Positions 34,822-43,700 of a stretch of DNA of 50,628 nt are shown here, piece after piece. The stretch lies in the NCBI GenBank assembly GCA_964517135.1, contig CAZFBA010000027.1, positions 1 to 50,628 on the forward strand, in the 5' to 3' direction. The translations under genes were made by a program, and so were the position numbers. The DNA is from CAZFBA01 sp964517135 (lineage in GTDB: Bacteria; Cyanobacteriota; Vampirovibrionia; JBFMGH01). Within the stretch, counting starts at the first letter, position 1. Every line of letters begins with the position of its first letter. The notes beneath the pieces were generated by a model. It worked only from the letters and a program-made list of their open reading frames with translations. It did not search any database and was not told where the DNA came from.

Positions 34822-35706
34822 TTGGTCAGTATCGGTTCAGGCTTAAACCTTTCAGGGGTTAGTATACCTCACAATAGCACAATAAAACTGCCTTCAATAA
34901 CAGCCAGAGAGCTTGAGGAATGGCAGAAAACAATTAATGCCCCGACATTTACCAGTTCTAAGAAAGAAGAAAATCACCTTAAAAAATTTATGACCAAGTC
35001 TGCCCTTGTGATAACTTCTCTTATTGCGCCGGGTGCTTTTGCTCCTAGGATACTGAAAAAATTTCCACAAATTAAAAAACTGCTGGGCCCTAAATTAGCC
35101 ACTTTCGCTGTTCCTGTTGCTGTGGGGCTTGCTGCCGGTACTTCTTTGAGCCTGGCCCTTCAGACGTTTATTAATGGTGGTATTAAAAAAGATAACCTGA
35201 TAAGTGATTTAAAAGATGTATTAATAACATCGACTATGGTTAGCGGTTTTTCAAACATTATTTCAGGTTCTACCAGGCTTATTAATTCTTATAGTATTCT
35301 CAGTCATTCAAAAACCCTTAAAAGATTGGCTATTAATGGCTCTATTGGTAGCACCTATGCCTTTTTGAGAGGCATTATTAAACCTGAAAAAGATGATAAA
35401 GTAAGCTTTGAGAGAATAACTAAAGGTTTTGTTGAGGGTATGTTCCTTGGTGAGGGGGCTAGATTGCTTTTTAGTTCCAGAATTGGAGATAGTATAAGGC
35501 ATTATAAGTTCTATAACGTTTTAAAATACTCTAAAATATGTCTCGGGGCTGCCCTTGGCAGTATGGCATTCAAGCTTTCAGACTATTTTGTAACCCGTGT
35601 AGTTAAGCCTGAAGAGTCAAAAGAACCATTCAGCCTGAAGCAGGAATCTAAAAAAATTGTAGAACATATATTTAAAGGTAATTCATACCCGACTATACTT
35701 GCCTGA
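34822..35706 (+). CDS. Hypothetical hydrophobic protein, 294 aa
   Basis: No family recognised. Residues 1-55 are polar (with PTFTSSK, similar to the FTSSKP of the metalloprotease at 48366). Then hydrophobic stretches occur: ALVITSLIAPGAFA, an Ala/Val-rich LATFAVPVAVGLAAGTSLSLAL, LITSTMVSGFSNII and CLGAALGSMAF, so it is probably a multi-pass membrane protein. The TTG start lies seven bases after AGGGG, and no ATG is available nearby. It stands alone between ahcY and a long intergenic region. Confidence 0.65.
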   Translation: MVSIGSGLNLSGVSIPHNSTIKLPSITARELEEWQKTINAPTFTSSKKEENHLKKFMTKSALVITSLIAPGAFAPRILKKFPQIKKLLGPKLATFAVPVAVGLAAGTSLSLALQTFINGGIKKDNLISDLKDVLITSTMVSGFSNIISGSTRLINSYSILSHSKTLKRLAINGSIGSTYAFLRGIIKPEKDDKVSFERITKGFVEGMFLGEGARLLFSSRIGDSIRHYKFYNVLKYSKICLGAALGSMAFKLSDYFVTRVVKPEESKEPFSLKQESKKIVEHIFKGNSYPTILA

Positions 35707-36160
35707 TGCAGGTTTTAATTTGTTAGCTGGAGTTTTTAAATAGTAATCATTCCTTATAATTATATCCTTTTTGATGAACAACTCTTTTTTTTTCAGGATA
35801 TACTCTACTTTTTGTATACTATGCAAATACAAGAGCTTTTCAGCAGTAATTATTACTGTTGCTAATCTGCAAAACAATTGATATAAAAGACTTAGGAGCT
35901 GTTAAAAAATATTTGATTTTTATATCTGAAAATACTATATTTTTCATAATTATTCTTTTATAAAATCTCAAGTTTTAAAGCCTCAAAAAGCCCTTGTTGA
36001 CGATATCTTATACCAGTGATATATAATCTAGATATAACGTGTATATAAAGAATTGTTACAAAGTATAGGGCCTCAGGCAATTCTACCCAACAGATTGTTT
36101 TTATATATATAGGAAAAATAAATCAGGTTGATACCAGTATTTAATATACGGAGGAATGTT
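35707..36160. other. Intergenic region, about 450 bases
   Basis: AT-rich and featureless apart from the SD of the next gene (GGAGG, 36150-36154). A TATATATA stretch near 36100 might hold its promoter. Confidence 0.45.
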
Positions 36161-36349
36161 ATGGCTAGAGTACTTATTTCAATGCCCGATGATTTCTTAA
36201 ACAAGATTGATGAAGTGGCAGATTCAGAACAGAGATCAAGAAGTGAGCTCATAAGAGAAGCTTTAAGGTCTTATATTCACCGCAACAGAATTAGAGACAA
36301 CGCTTTAGCAAATCATAACGCAAGCGTTTTAGAAGCTTTACTTGACTAA
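36161..36349 (+). CDS. Ribbon-helix-helix (CopG/NikR-like) DNA-binding protein, copy 1, 62 aa
   Basis: MARVLISMPDDFLNKIDEVA is the beta strand plus helix A of a ribbon-helix-helix dimer, and RSRSELIREALRSYI is the turn and helix B. It is a whole small repressor-type protein with a 20-residue tail. I start at ATG 36161, where GGAGG lies six bases upstream; the longer frame adds 11 residues without function. A near-identical copy follows at 36889. No toxin-like gene lies next to it, so an antitoxin role is not supported. A terminator follows. Confidence 0.9.
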   Translation: MARVLISMPDDFLNKIDEVADSEQRSRSELIREALRSYIHRNRIRDNALANHNASVLEALLD

Positions 36350-36888
36350 CTAAGTTAGAAAATTCTGCATTCGGCAAAATGGTCTTAACTTAACTACAGG
36401 TTAGGGAGAGGTTGTGTAATAAACTTAAAGCTGGCAACTTTGCCGGCCTTTTTTTATTATTTTTTGGGGTAGTTGTGTTAAAAATCATAAATAAAGAACA
36501 ATTAAAAATGATATAAAAATATTTTAGCGTTATAATCAAAATGAAACTGAAGAGGTCTCTATTGTGAATATCCCCTGCATAAGCTGCATAGCATAGAACC
36601 AGAAGAACCCTGCAATTAGTTCACATACGTGTGATTAAAGTTTTTTGCTGACCTCATACATCGTATATAAATAGTATTTTGGCCTTTATACTTTATTAAA
36701 GTTAAGGTTTTGAGTAATGTCTGAAACAAAAATATTACAACTGTTTGGGCTTCCAGAAGAATGTAACAATATGGTAATAAAAAATCCATTTTGGGCAATC
36801 CGAAACAGGTTTTTGTTTTTTTATATATAAGGAGTATTTATGCGATGTAATAAATTGGGAAGCTATAGATTGGAGGAGTAAGTTAAGT
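36350..36888. other. Intergenic region between the two RHH genes
   Basis: The terminator of copy 1 lies at 36430-36456. The remainder is AT-rich with no ORF I can support. Confidence 0.5.
36430..36456 (+). terminator. Terminator after RHH copy 1
   Basis: GCTGGCA pairs with TGCCGGC (one G-T pair) around a 4-base loop, followed by seven T. Confidence 0.85.
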
Positions 36889-37077
36889 ATGGCCAGAGTA
36901 TTAATTTCAATGCCTGAAGAGTTCTTAAGCAAGATCGATGAGGTTGCTGAAACTGAACAGCGCTCAAGAAGCGAACTCATTAGAGAAGCTTTAAGATCTT
37001 ACATTAATCGCACAAAAATTAGAAACAATGCCTTAGCTAACAGACATGCTAGTATTCTGGAAACTCTGCTCGACTAA
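36889..37077 (+). CDS. Ribbon-helix-helix (CopG/NikR-like) DNA-binding protein, copy 2, 62 aa
   Basis: Same length as the gene at 36161 and similar throughout (MARVLISMPEEFLSKIDEVA, then SEQRSRSELIREALRSYI-type helices, ending ETLLD). It arose by tandem duplication, but nucleotide differences at many third positions show the copies have been separated for some time. GGAGGAG lies about ten bases before the ATG. Two copies with own SD and separate leaders suggest they may form hetero- as well as homodimers. Targets unknown. Confidence 0.9.
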   Translation: MARVLISMPEEFLSKIDEVAETEQRSRSELIREALRSYINRTKIRNNALANRHASILETLLD

Positions 37078-37163
37078 CATAATTGAGTGCTCGAATCAGG
37101 GTGTTGGCTAAAATAAGAATTTAAGTATGGTTAGCGTTTTACCATTCTAACAAGCGTGCAGAC

Positions 37164-37418
37164 TTAATTGTTCAAGTTTTCGTAAAGCTCAGGCAATCTC
37201 TTTTGACGGAGAAGGCTCGTTAATATCGAGTCTTTTTCGTATGCAAACTCTTCAACACTATTAATAATAGTAGAAAGATCTCTTTTAAGTTCTGGATCTA
37301 GTTTTCGGTTGTTATCAAATAACATAAACCTGTATCCTCCGATAATGCTTTTTCGCAAATCATACCGGAAAGCTAAAACCTGCCACATATGGTTGAATAA
37401 TTGCTTTCTGGCCTGCAT
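37164..37418 (-). CDS. Hypothetical small protein, 84 aa
   Basis: No family recognised. The frame has normal residue composition: an N-terminal helix (QLFNHMWQVLAFRYDL) and a charged helical C-terminus. The ATG has only a weak SD (GGT). It converges on RHH copy 2 with 86 bases between. Could be real; low certainty. Confidence 0.45.
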   Translation of the reverse strand: MQARKQLFNHMWQVLAFRYDLRKSIIGGYRFMLFDNNRKLDPELKRDLSTIINSVEEFAYEKDSILTSLLRQKRLPELYENLNN

Positions 37419-37621
37419 TTTTTATCGACCACTATTAAATTATCTGAAGCCTGGGTTTTTAACAGTTATAAGGTTAAAAAAACAGTTGTTTCTGAGTTTT
37501 TGAATTTGAAGAGGTGAAAACATAATCAAGAGTGACAAATCAAGTCGTAGTCAACAAATTGTTGCGTATTGAATTTATATGTAACCTTTCTTTACATTTT
37601 TATCTGACCGGAATCTCAAAC

Positions 37622-37662
37622 TATAGTGAATGCATAATTTAATACCTCTTAAGTTAAGTCTT
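37622..37662 (+). repeat. Repeat B, copy 2
   Basis: TATAGTGAATGCATAATTTA, AATACC and CTTAAGTTAAGTCTT closely match 23618-23660. Confidence 0.65.
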
Positions 37663-37885
37663 ATATATAATATGAGCTTGATTTTTTTAATCGTGTTTCA
37701 AATACGTTTGCTATACCTGCAAAAAATAGTAAATTGGAAAGCCATAAGTTCTATCACAGTAGAATATTATAAGGGCAAACCAGTTTGTGCTACATGTGTC
37801 GTGTTTAAATAACCTGTATGTTTATATTATTGGTTTAAAAAAAACTGATTTTAAGGTATGTCTTCATTCATCAAACTTAACTTTT

Positions 37886-37953
37886 AACAGGGATCTTAAA
37901 TGTTCTTAGATTCTAGAAATTAGTATCATTACTTAATTAATAAGAGGTTTCAT
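37886..37953 (-). repeat. MITE-like repeat, internally deleted copy
   Basis: GGGATCTTAAATGTTCTTAG, then TAGAAATTAGTATCATTA, then CTTAATTAATAAGAGGTTTC. Compared with the consensus the TTTTGCTGGAATCAGTAATT segment is missing. It starts four bases after the stop codon of the last operon gene and could act in its 3' UTR. Confidence 0.7.
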
Positions 37954-37957
37954 ATTA

Positions 37958-39097
37958 TCATAATGACAGACTTTTCTTTATGCTGATTAAAAATGTAGAC
38001 CCTCTTTCATAGCGGCTGCGAAGTCTAACTTTGCCGTTATAAAGGCTAACAATCTTTTTGAGTGTAGATAAACCCAGGCCGCTGCCAAGTATATGATATG
38101 TCTTTTCATTTTTTATCCTGACAAATTCTTGAAATAGACGGTGCTGATCTTCTTTAGATATGCCTATACCTGAATCTGCAACAAGGATATTTATTTTTTC
38201 TTCATATTCTTTAATCTTAACTCTCACTTTTCCTGAATCGACGTTATATTTGATAGCGTTACTTATCAGGTTATTGAAAATGATTTCCAATTCTGATTTA
38301 TCACCGGTTATAATTATTGGATTATCATTTAAAAGATCGACATCAATGTTTCTCTGAAGTGCATCTGGCGAAAAAAGTTCTATGGATGATTTAACTACCT
38401 CAATCAGGTCTATAGATTCCAGATTCCTCTTCTTTTCACCTGATTCTATACGTGTTAGATCAAGCAGGTCAAAGATTAACTTTCTCATACCCTCGATTCG
38501 AATCTGTGTTCTATTGAGCATGTTGTTATAATCTTCTTCTGAAATATTGTTATATCTTTTGTTTAGAATATTTATATAGCCTTCAATGGCATTTAAAGGG
38601 GCTTTAAGCTCATGCGATAGTACTGATATGAACTGAAATCTGATCTTTCGCTTTTCATCTTCATATTCACGGGCCTGCCTTGCGAGTACCAGATGAGTAG
38701 TTGCTTTCTTTACTGAGTTTCTGAGTTCTTCAGGGCTAAAAGGTTTAGCAAGAAAGTCATAGGCGCCCATTTTTGTAGATTGAACAGCTGTTTCAAAAGT
38801 TGCATAGGCTGTTATCATAATAACAAGAGTGTTTTTCTTGTTATTAATGATATATTCAAGTAGTTCCAGGCCGGTTATATTGGGCAATTTGTAATCCAGC
38901 AGAATTAGGTCATAATTCTTTTCATTTAAGGCTTTATAAAAGTCTTTTTCATTTAAAACAGCGTCAACCTCATAGTTGACATTAGTTTTATTGTCGTCGA
39001 TGGCAACTGAAAAGTTTCTAAGGACTTTTTGAACTCCCAGAGTCATTCCAGGTTCGTCATCGACGACAAGAACATTACATTTTTCTAGTTTATACAT
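37958..39097 (-). CDS. Receiver-histidine kinase hybrid, 379 aa
   Basis: Residues 1-125 are a receiver domain (VVDDEPG, phosphoacceptor D68 in LLDYKLP, ITAYAT, and the conserved Lys in LAKPF). A HisKA domain follows with H162 in FISVLSHELKAPLNA, then an HATPase domain (IIFNNLISNAIKYN, VADSGIGI, GSGLGLSTL). There is no membrane segment or sensor domain, so it is a cytoplasmic relay kinase probably switched by phosphorylation of its own receiver. It is last in the hydrogenase-regulator operon; its start overlaps the preceding receiver gene by 8 bases. No DNA-binding output. Confidence 0.9.
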   Translation of the reverse strand: MYKLEKCNVLVVDDEPGMTLGVQKVLRNFSVAIDDNKTNVNYEVDAVLNEKDFYKALNEKNYDLILLDYKLPNITGLELLEYIINNKKNTLVIMITAYATFETAVQSTKMGAYDFLAKPFSPEELRNSVKKATTHLVLARQAREYEDEKRKIRFQFISVLSHELKAPLNAIEGYINILNKRYNNISEEDYNNMLNRTQIRIEGMRKLIFDLLDLTRIESGEKKRNLESIDLIEVVKSSIELFSPDALQRNIDVDLLNDNPIIITGDKSELEIIFNNLISNAIKYNVDSGKVRVKIKEYEEKINILVADSGIGISKEDQHRLFQEFVRIKNEKTYHILGSGLGLSTLKKIVSLYNGKVRLRSRYERGSTFLISIKKSLSL

Positions 39098-39488
39098 TAG
39101 TTATCAACAACCTGTTAATCTCTTTTATAAGCTGTTCAGCCCTGATAGGTTTTGTAAATATGGCATCTGCTTTGATCCATTTTTTTTCGCTTTCTGTAAC
39201 AGAATCAAATTCAAACCCTGTCTGGCTGGTGACAGCAGTAACCATAATAACCGGCTTTGTCGGGGCTATTTTTTTTAATTCATAGCTTAAAACAAATCCG
39301 CTATCCATATTTTCCATCATGAGGTCAACAACGGCAAGGTCAAAACAATCTTTTTTCAAGACTTCCCTTGCCCTGTTGACACCCTGGGCTGTTATTACAT
39401 TGAAACCTTTAGATTCCAGAATTGCTTTTTGCTGTATCAGATAGTCGATATCGTCATCAACAATAAGAATTGTTTTGTTTTTATGCAT
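39090..39488 (-). CDS. Stand-alone response-regulator receiver, 132 aa
   Basis: A single CheY-like domain: IVDDDIDY acidic pair, phosphoacceptor D55 (VVDLMMEN), MVTAVTS, and the Lys in FTKPI. No output domain. It overlaps both neighbours by 8 bases, so it is co-translated with them. It probably passes phosphate between the hydrogenase-kinase fusion and the downstream hybrid kinase. It is similar to the preceding receiver (both have D-x-M-M-E after the acceptor), suggesting duplication. Confidence 0.9.
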   Translation of the reverse strand: MHKNKTILIVDDDIDYLIQQKAILESKGFNVITAQGVNRAREVLKKDCFDLAVVDLMMENMDSGFVLSYELKKIAPTKPVIMVTAVTSQTGFEFDSVTESEKKWIKADAIFTKPIRAEQLIKEINRLLITNV

Positions 39489-39858
39489 TTTTAAGTACCT
39501 TTTGTATAACGTTTTCTAATTCATCAGGCTTAATTGGCTTTTCGAGGAACTTAACAATCTGGCCCCATGTATTATCGTCTTCGCCCAGCCAGTCGGCTTT
39601 TTGCTGGTCTCCTGAAAGCAAAATAACCGGTATGTTTTCATATTTCTTGCCCAGTTCTCTGGCAAAGACAAATCCGGCTGATCTATGTTCCATCATAACG
39701 TCCAGAATAATGAGATCAGGTTTATTGCTTTCCAGAAGTTTTAGAGCGTCTTTAGCAGTGTGAGAGGTCAGGACTTCATATCCTTTTTCTTTAAGGATCA
39801 TCTTATTTTGTTCAACTAAATCAATGTCATCATCAACTAATAAAATCTTTTTGGTCAT
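39481..39858 (-). CDS. Stand-alone response-regulator receiver, 125 aa
   Basis: CheY-like, with LVDDDIDL, phosphoacceptor D53 (ILDVMMEHRSAGFVFAREL), LLSGDQ and the Lys of LEKPI. It starts 27 bases after the stop of the hydrogenase-kinase fusion, so it is the natural first phosphate acceptor. No DNA-binding domain. The shared MME-x-x-(S/D)-(A/S)-GFV stretch marks it as a paralog of the next gene. Confidence 0.9.
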   Translation of the reverse strand: MTKKILLVDDDIDLVEQNKMILKEKGYEVLTSHTAKDALKLLESNKPDLIILDVMMEHRSAGFVFARELGKKYENIPVILLSGDQQKADWLGEDDNTWGQIVKFLEKPIKPDELENVIQKVLKNA

Positions 39859-39885
39859 CTGTTTTCTCCTTTAATCTAAGTATAA

Positions 39886-41883
39886 CTAACTAATTGGAAG
39901 TAAAACTTTAACGGCTGTTCCGGTTGGGCCAGAGTTTACATCGGTATTGGATTCTATTTCAATGGCTCCGCTGTGCATTTTAACAATGCCATAACTGACT
40001 GAAAGTCCCAGGCCAGTGCCTTTGCCTATTTGTTTTGTCGTAAAAAACGGGTCAAATATTTGCTTGCGATATTTTTTGGGTATACCGGGGCCTGTGTCCT
40101 GAATTATAAAGCAGGCATGGTCAGGTTCTTTATTAACTATAATGTTAATTTTACCGCCGGTATTTTCCATAGCATCTATGGAATTATTGATCAGGTTAAT
40201 TATTACCTGTGAAATCTGGTCTTTATCTATATCTGCTTTAACAGGATCAGGCTCTCTAATCAGTTCAACCGCAATGCTGGAGGGTATGTGTATCGAATCA
40301 ATACAGTACTGACATAAATCAGCTATGTCTATTTCATTTTTAATGAGTTTATTTTGTCTTGAGAAATTTAACAGGCCTGAAACGATTTTCTGACAGCGAT
40401 TAGCGTGGTTTGCTATGACCTGCAAATCGTCTCTGAGTTCTTTATTGTCTTCAGCTTCTTCAAGTATGATATGAGAATACATAAGTATTACTCCGAGTGG
40501 ATTGTTTAGCTCATGGGCAATACCAGCAGATAGCTGACCCATGCTTGCCAGTTTTTCTCTGTGATCAAGAGTTTCTCTAATGCTTTTAAGCTCATCATAA
40601 GACTTTTCAAGGTCTAAAATGGTATTTTTAAGTTTTTCAATCGTATATGGTAAACACATTTCGTTTTCTGCAAACCCTGTCAATATTGCAATAGCATGCT
40701 CACGGCAGGTTTCATAGCCGCAGGCACCACAGTTAAGCTCATCTTTTGTTTCTGCTTTGCCCAGGCGTTCTAAAGCCTGTTTAATAAGGTTTTCAGATGG
40801 CAGGGTTACATTCTGGTCATCCTGATAAAATTGACAGCTTAAATCAATATTTTCAAATTGCTGCATATTTCTTTGCCACTCTGTTTTGTCAAGTGTCTGT
40901 ACTTTTCTTTTTACGTATCTGCTTACCAGGTGGCGTCTTTCATACAATAATCCATTGCTGCTAATTCCCGGACCGAGAATACAGCCTTCGCATGAAAGTG
41001 TTTCAAGTATTCGTGCATTAAGATAGCCTTTATTAAATTCTCTTATAGCTTCTACAAAGTTTGTTTTGCCATTAGCAGTAATGACATTTTCTTCTATAAA
41101 GTCTTCTTGAATATCAGCTGCCTGCATACAGCCGCCGCTAATGGAAAACAAAGACCCTTCACCTGCCAGAGGTGGGTCAAATTCTGATTCTTCAACATCT
41201 TCTACATTAATATTTTTTGAATTAAGATAAAATTGTAACTCTCCGAAAGTTATAACTTCATTGATTTCACCAAGAAGATCACTACGTTCCATCTCGCTTT
41301 TCTTTGCAATACAGGGGCCAACAAAAACAATTTTTAATTCGGGCCCGTGAATACTATGTAAAACCCTTGCAGTAGCAACCATAGGAGAGACTACCGGTGC
41401 CAGTTTAGAGACCAGGTCAGGATAATACTTTTCTACATAAGACACAACTGCCGGGCAGGAAGTTGCAATATATGATTTTTTCTCGCTTGATAAAAGAATT
41501 TTTCTGTAAGCTTTTGCTACAAGGTCAGCTCCAAACCCTACTTCATTGACATAATCGAAACCAAGTTTTCTCATCAATCCTACTACATGTTTATGATTGC
41601 AGGATCTAAATTCTGCCGGAAAGCTAGGGGCTAATATAGCTGCTACCTTGTTTTTAGATCTTAACAATGCCTCAACGTTATCCAGCATTGAAGAAACTCT
41701 TTTGGCTTTCTGGCTACAAACCTTTACGCAGTTGCCACAGTGGATACAACGATCTTCCATTACTTCTGCCTGTCCGCTGATAATGCTTATAGCTTTAGCA
41801 GGGCATTCTCTTACACAGGTGTAACAGGTCTTACATTTTTCTTGAATGGTTGTTATTATTGGTTTTCTAACTTTCTTATGCAT
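39886..41883 (-). CDS. Sensory [FeFe]-hydrogenase-like/histidine kinase fusion, 665 aa
   Basis: Order: two 4Fe-4S ferredoxin motifs (CKTCYTC..C at 17-27, CIHCGNC..C at 46-56), an [FeFe]-hydrogenase H-cluster domain (about 75-320), a Fe-S motif C385, C388, C393, C410 (NCGACGYETC, PF04060 type), a short coiled coil, HisKA (H457 in GIAHELNNPLG) and HATPase (NLINNSIDAM, DTGPGIP, GTGLGLS). H-cluster cysteines persist as TSCPA (C143), PCIAKKSE (C191) and LSCEGC (C298, C301), but the motifs differ from the catalytic enzyme: GPC for MPC, and the L3 loop has CILGPG instead of the GGGQP. This fits regulatory hydrogenases that sense H2 or redox state. It lies 8 bases after hydA, making it the likely sensor for the operon. 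Confidence 0.92.
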   Translation of the reverse strand: MHKKVRKPIITTIQEKCKTCYTCVRECPAKAISIISGQAEVMEDRCIHCGNCVKVCSQKAKRVSSMLDNVEALLRSKNKVAAILAPSFPAEFRSCNHKHVVGLMRKLGFDYVNEVGFGADLVAKAYRKILLSSEKKSYIATSCPAVVSYVEKYYPDLVSKLAPVVSPMVATARVLHSIHGPELKIVFVGPCIAKKSEMERSDLLGEINEVITFGELQFYLNSKNINVEDVEESEFDPPLAGEGSLFSISGGCMQAADIQEDFIEENVITANGKTNFVEAIREFNKGYLNARILETLSCEGCILGPGISSNGLLYERRHLVSRYVKRKVQTLDKTEWQRNMQQFENIDLSCQFYQDDQNVTLPSENLIKQALERLGKAETKDELNCGACGYETCREHAIAILTGFAENEMCLPYTIEKLKNTILDLEKSYDELKSIRETLDHREKLASMGQLSAGIAHELNNPLGVILMYSHIILEEAEDNKELRDDLQVIANHANRCQKIVSGLLNFSRQNKLIKNEIDIADLCQYCIDSIHIPSSIAVELIREPDPVKADIDKDQISQVIINLINNSIDAMENTGGKINIIVNKEPDHACFIIQDTGPGIPKKYRKQIFDPFFTTKQIGKGTGLGLSVSYGIVKMHSGAIEIESNTDVNSGPTGTAVKVLLPIS

Positions 41884-41891
41884 AAAATCCT

Positions 41892-43610
41892 TTAATAATT
41901 GCTGGATCTCTCACTATATTTAGTATGAAGCAACCGGTGACTTTTTTCTCCCAGGGGGCTTCCCAGATAGTTTTCATAGAGCTTTTGAACTTCAGGGTTA
42001 TGATGTGAACAGCGCAGAGGCTCTTTCTGGTCTATCTCATAGAGACTATTCATCCGTGCTTTAATTTTATCTGTATTAATGCCGTATGGCTGTCCACCAC
42101 CTGCAATACATCCACCAGGGCAGGTCATAATTTCTACAAAATGGTATTTTTTACGGCCATTTTTGATATCATCAAGAATTTTTCGGGCATTTCCAAGTCC
42201 GCTTGCAACTGCAACATTTACATCCAGGTCATTAATTCGTATGGTTGCTTCTCTAATTCCGGTTTCATAGCGAACCTGATTGATTTCAGGGTCTTTCAGG
42301 TCTTCTTTTGTCAGGAGGTAATGAGCCGTTCTGATGGCAGCTTCCATTACACCACCAGTAGAACCAAATATTTTACCGGCAGATGTTCTTTTACCCAGCG
42401 GGCTATCAGCTTCTTCCGGTTCAAAGGTATTTAAATCAACGTTTAGCATTTTTAGCAAGCGAGCCAGTTCTCTTGTTGTTAATGCTGCATCAATATCAGG
42501 ATAACCCTGAGAGGTCATTTCAGTTCGCTGAGCTTCAAATTTCTTGGCAGTACACGGCATAATGCTTACGCTATAAATCTTTGAAGGATCAATATTTTCT
42601 ATCGATGCAAAATAATTTTTAATCAGAGAACCAAGCATTTGTTGCGGGCTTTTGCAGCTGGATAAATTAGGTATAAATTCAGGGTAAAACTGCTCTACAA
42701 ACTTGATCCAGCCTGGCGAGCAACTGGTAAACATTGGCAGCACACCGTTATTTTGAACCCGGTGTATTAATTCAGATGCTTCTTCCATAATGGTAAGGTC
42801 AGCAGAAAATGAGGTATCAAAAACCCGTTTAAAACCGGCACTTTTGAGAGCTGCATTTAACTGTCCGGCTACGTCCTGACCGGGCTCATAATTGAAATAT
42901 TCTCCAATAGTGACTGATATGCTGGGTGCATGCTGAATTACTACATATAAATCAGGATTATTTATAGCGTTAAGCACTTCTTTTATCTGGTTATGTTCAC
43001 TCAGTGCACCAGTAGGGCATGCAGTTACACATTGACCGCAGTTAACACAGCTAGAAATGTTCAATCCGTTTTTAAATGCCGGTGCTATTTCAGAATTACT
43101 TCCTCTTCCAACAAAATCGATAGCTGATACACCCTGAATTTCTTCACAAACTCTAACACATCTTCCGCATAATATACATTTTGCCGGGTTTCTTACTATA
43201 GCCGGGCTGGATGTATCCAGAACTACATTGGTTTTTGGGCTTTTATATTTGCGATGTCTTATACCGAGTTCTTCGGCTAAATCCTGTAATTCACAGTGTT
43301 TATTATTATCACAGTAAAGACAATCATCTGGATGATTTGCCAGGAGGAGCTCAAGAATTGTTTTTCTGGCTTTTAGTACCCTGGGTGAATGGGTTTTAAT
43401 TTTCATTCCTTCACTAACTTCAACAGAACAGCTTGGAATAAGATTTTTAGAACCTTCTATTTCTACCAGGCACATTCTACAGGCACCAGAAGGGAATAAT
43501 CCTTCTATATGGCACAATGTTGGTACATTTAAACCAATACTTTTAATTGCTGTAAGGATAGTTTCACCTGCTTTAACTTCTGTGTGTCTATTATTGATTG
43601 TAATCTTCAC
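41892..43610 (-). CDS. hydA: [FeFe] hydrogenase catalytic subunit HydA, 572 aa
   Basis: Produces or oxidises H2 as part of a HydABC complex. N-terminal 2Fe-2S (C33, C44, C47, C61), a His-Cys3 4Fe-4S motif (H93, C97, C100, C106), two 4Fe-4S ferredoxin clusters (C145-C155 and C188-C198), then the H-cluster domain. L1 is TSCSPGW (295-301), L2 MPCTAKKFE (351-359), L3 MTCPGGCIAGGGQP (495-508). In L1 the Cys is followed by Ser rather than the Cys-Cys of clostridial monomeric enzymes. At 572 aa it is about CpI length and lacks the extra C-terminal 2Fe-2S domain of some bifurcating HydA subunits. ATG start; 90 bases from hydB. Confidence 0.95.
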   Translation of the reverse strand: MKITINNRHTEVKAGETILTAIKSIGLNVPTLCHIEGLFPSGACRMCLVEIEGSKNLIPSCSVEVSEGMKIKTHSPRVLKARKTILELLLANHPDDCLYCDNNKHCELQDLAEELGIRHRKYKSPKTNVVLDTSSPAIVRNPAKCILCGRCVRVCEEIQGVSAIDFVGRGSNSEIAPAFKNGLNISSCVNCGQCVTACPTGALSEHNQIKEVLNAINNPDLYVVIQHAPSISVTIGEYFNYEPGQDVAGQLNAALKSAGFKRVFDTSFSADLTIMEEASELIHRVQNNGVLPMFTSCSPGWIKFVEQFYPEFIPNLSSCKSPQQMLGSLIKNYFASIENIDPSKIYSVSIMPCTAKKFEAQRTEMTSQGYPDIDAALTTRELARLLKMLNVDLNTFEPEEADSPLGKRTSAGKIFGSTGGVMEAAIRTAHYLLTKEDLKDPEINQVRYETGIREATIRINDLDVNVAVASGLGNARKILDDIKNGRKKYHFVEIMTCPGGCIAGGGQPYGINTDKIKARMNSLYEIDQKEPLRCSHHNPEVQKLYENYLGSPLGEKSHRLLHTKYSERSSNY

Positions 43611-43700
43611 GAATTAGTCTCCGTATATTGTAGTAAGAGCATTTAAAACACATTTAGAAAAATCAAGCTCTTATTTATAAAAGACTTAATTTAAGAGTTA

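Larger units (their letters stand above)
37419..37957. other. Intergenic region with repeats
   Basis: It contains repeat B copy 2 (37622-37662) and a shortened MITE-like copy (37886-37953) that begins at the stop codon of the hydrogenase-regulator operon. No gene called. Confidence 0.6.

Noticed and set aside
36161..37418. Toxin-antitoxin module with the RHH proteins
   Set aside because: No toxin-like small gene follows either RHH gene on the same strand; the 84-aa gene is convergent and shows no toxin motifs.
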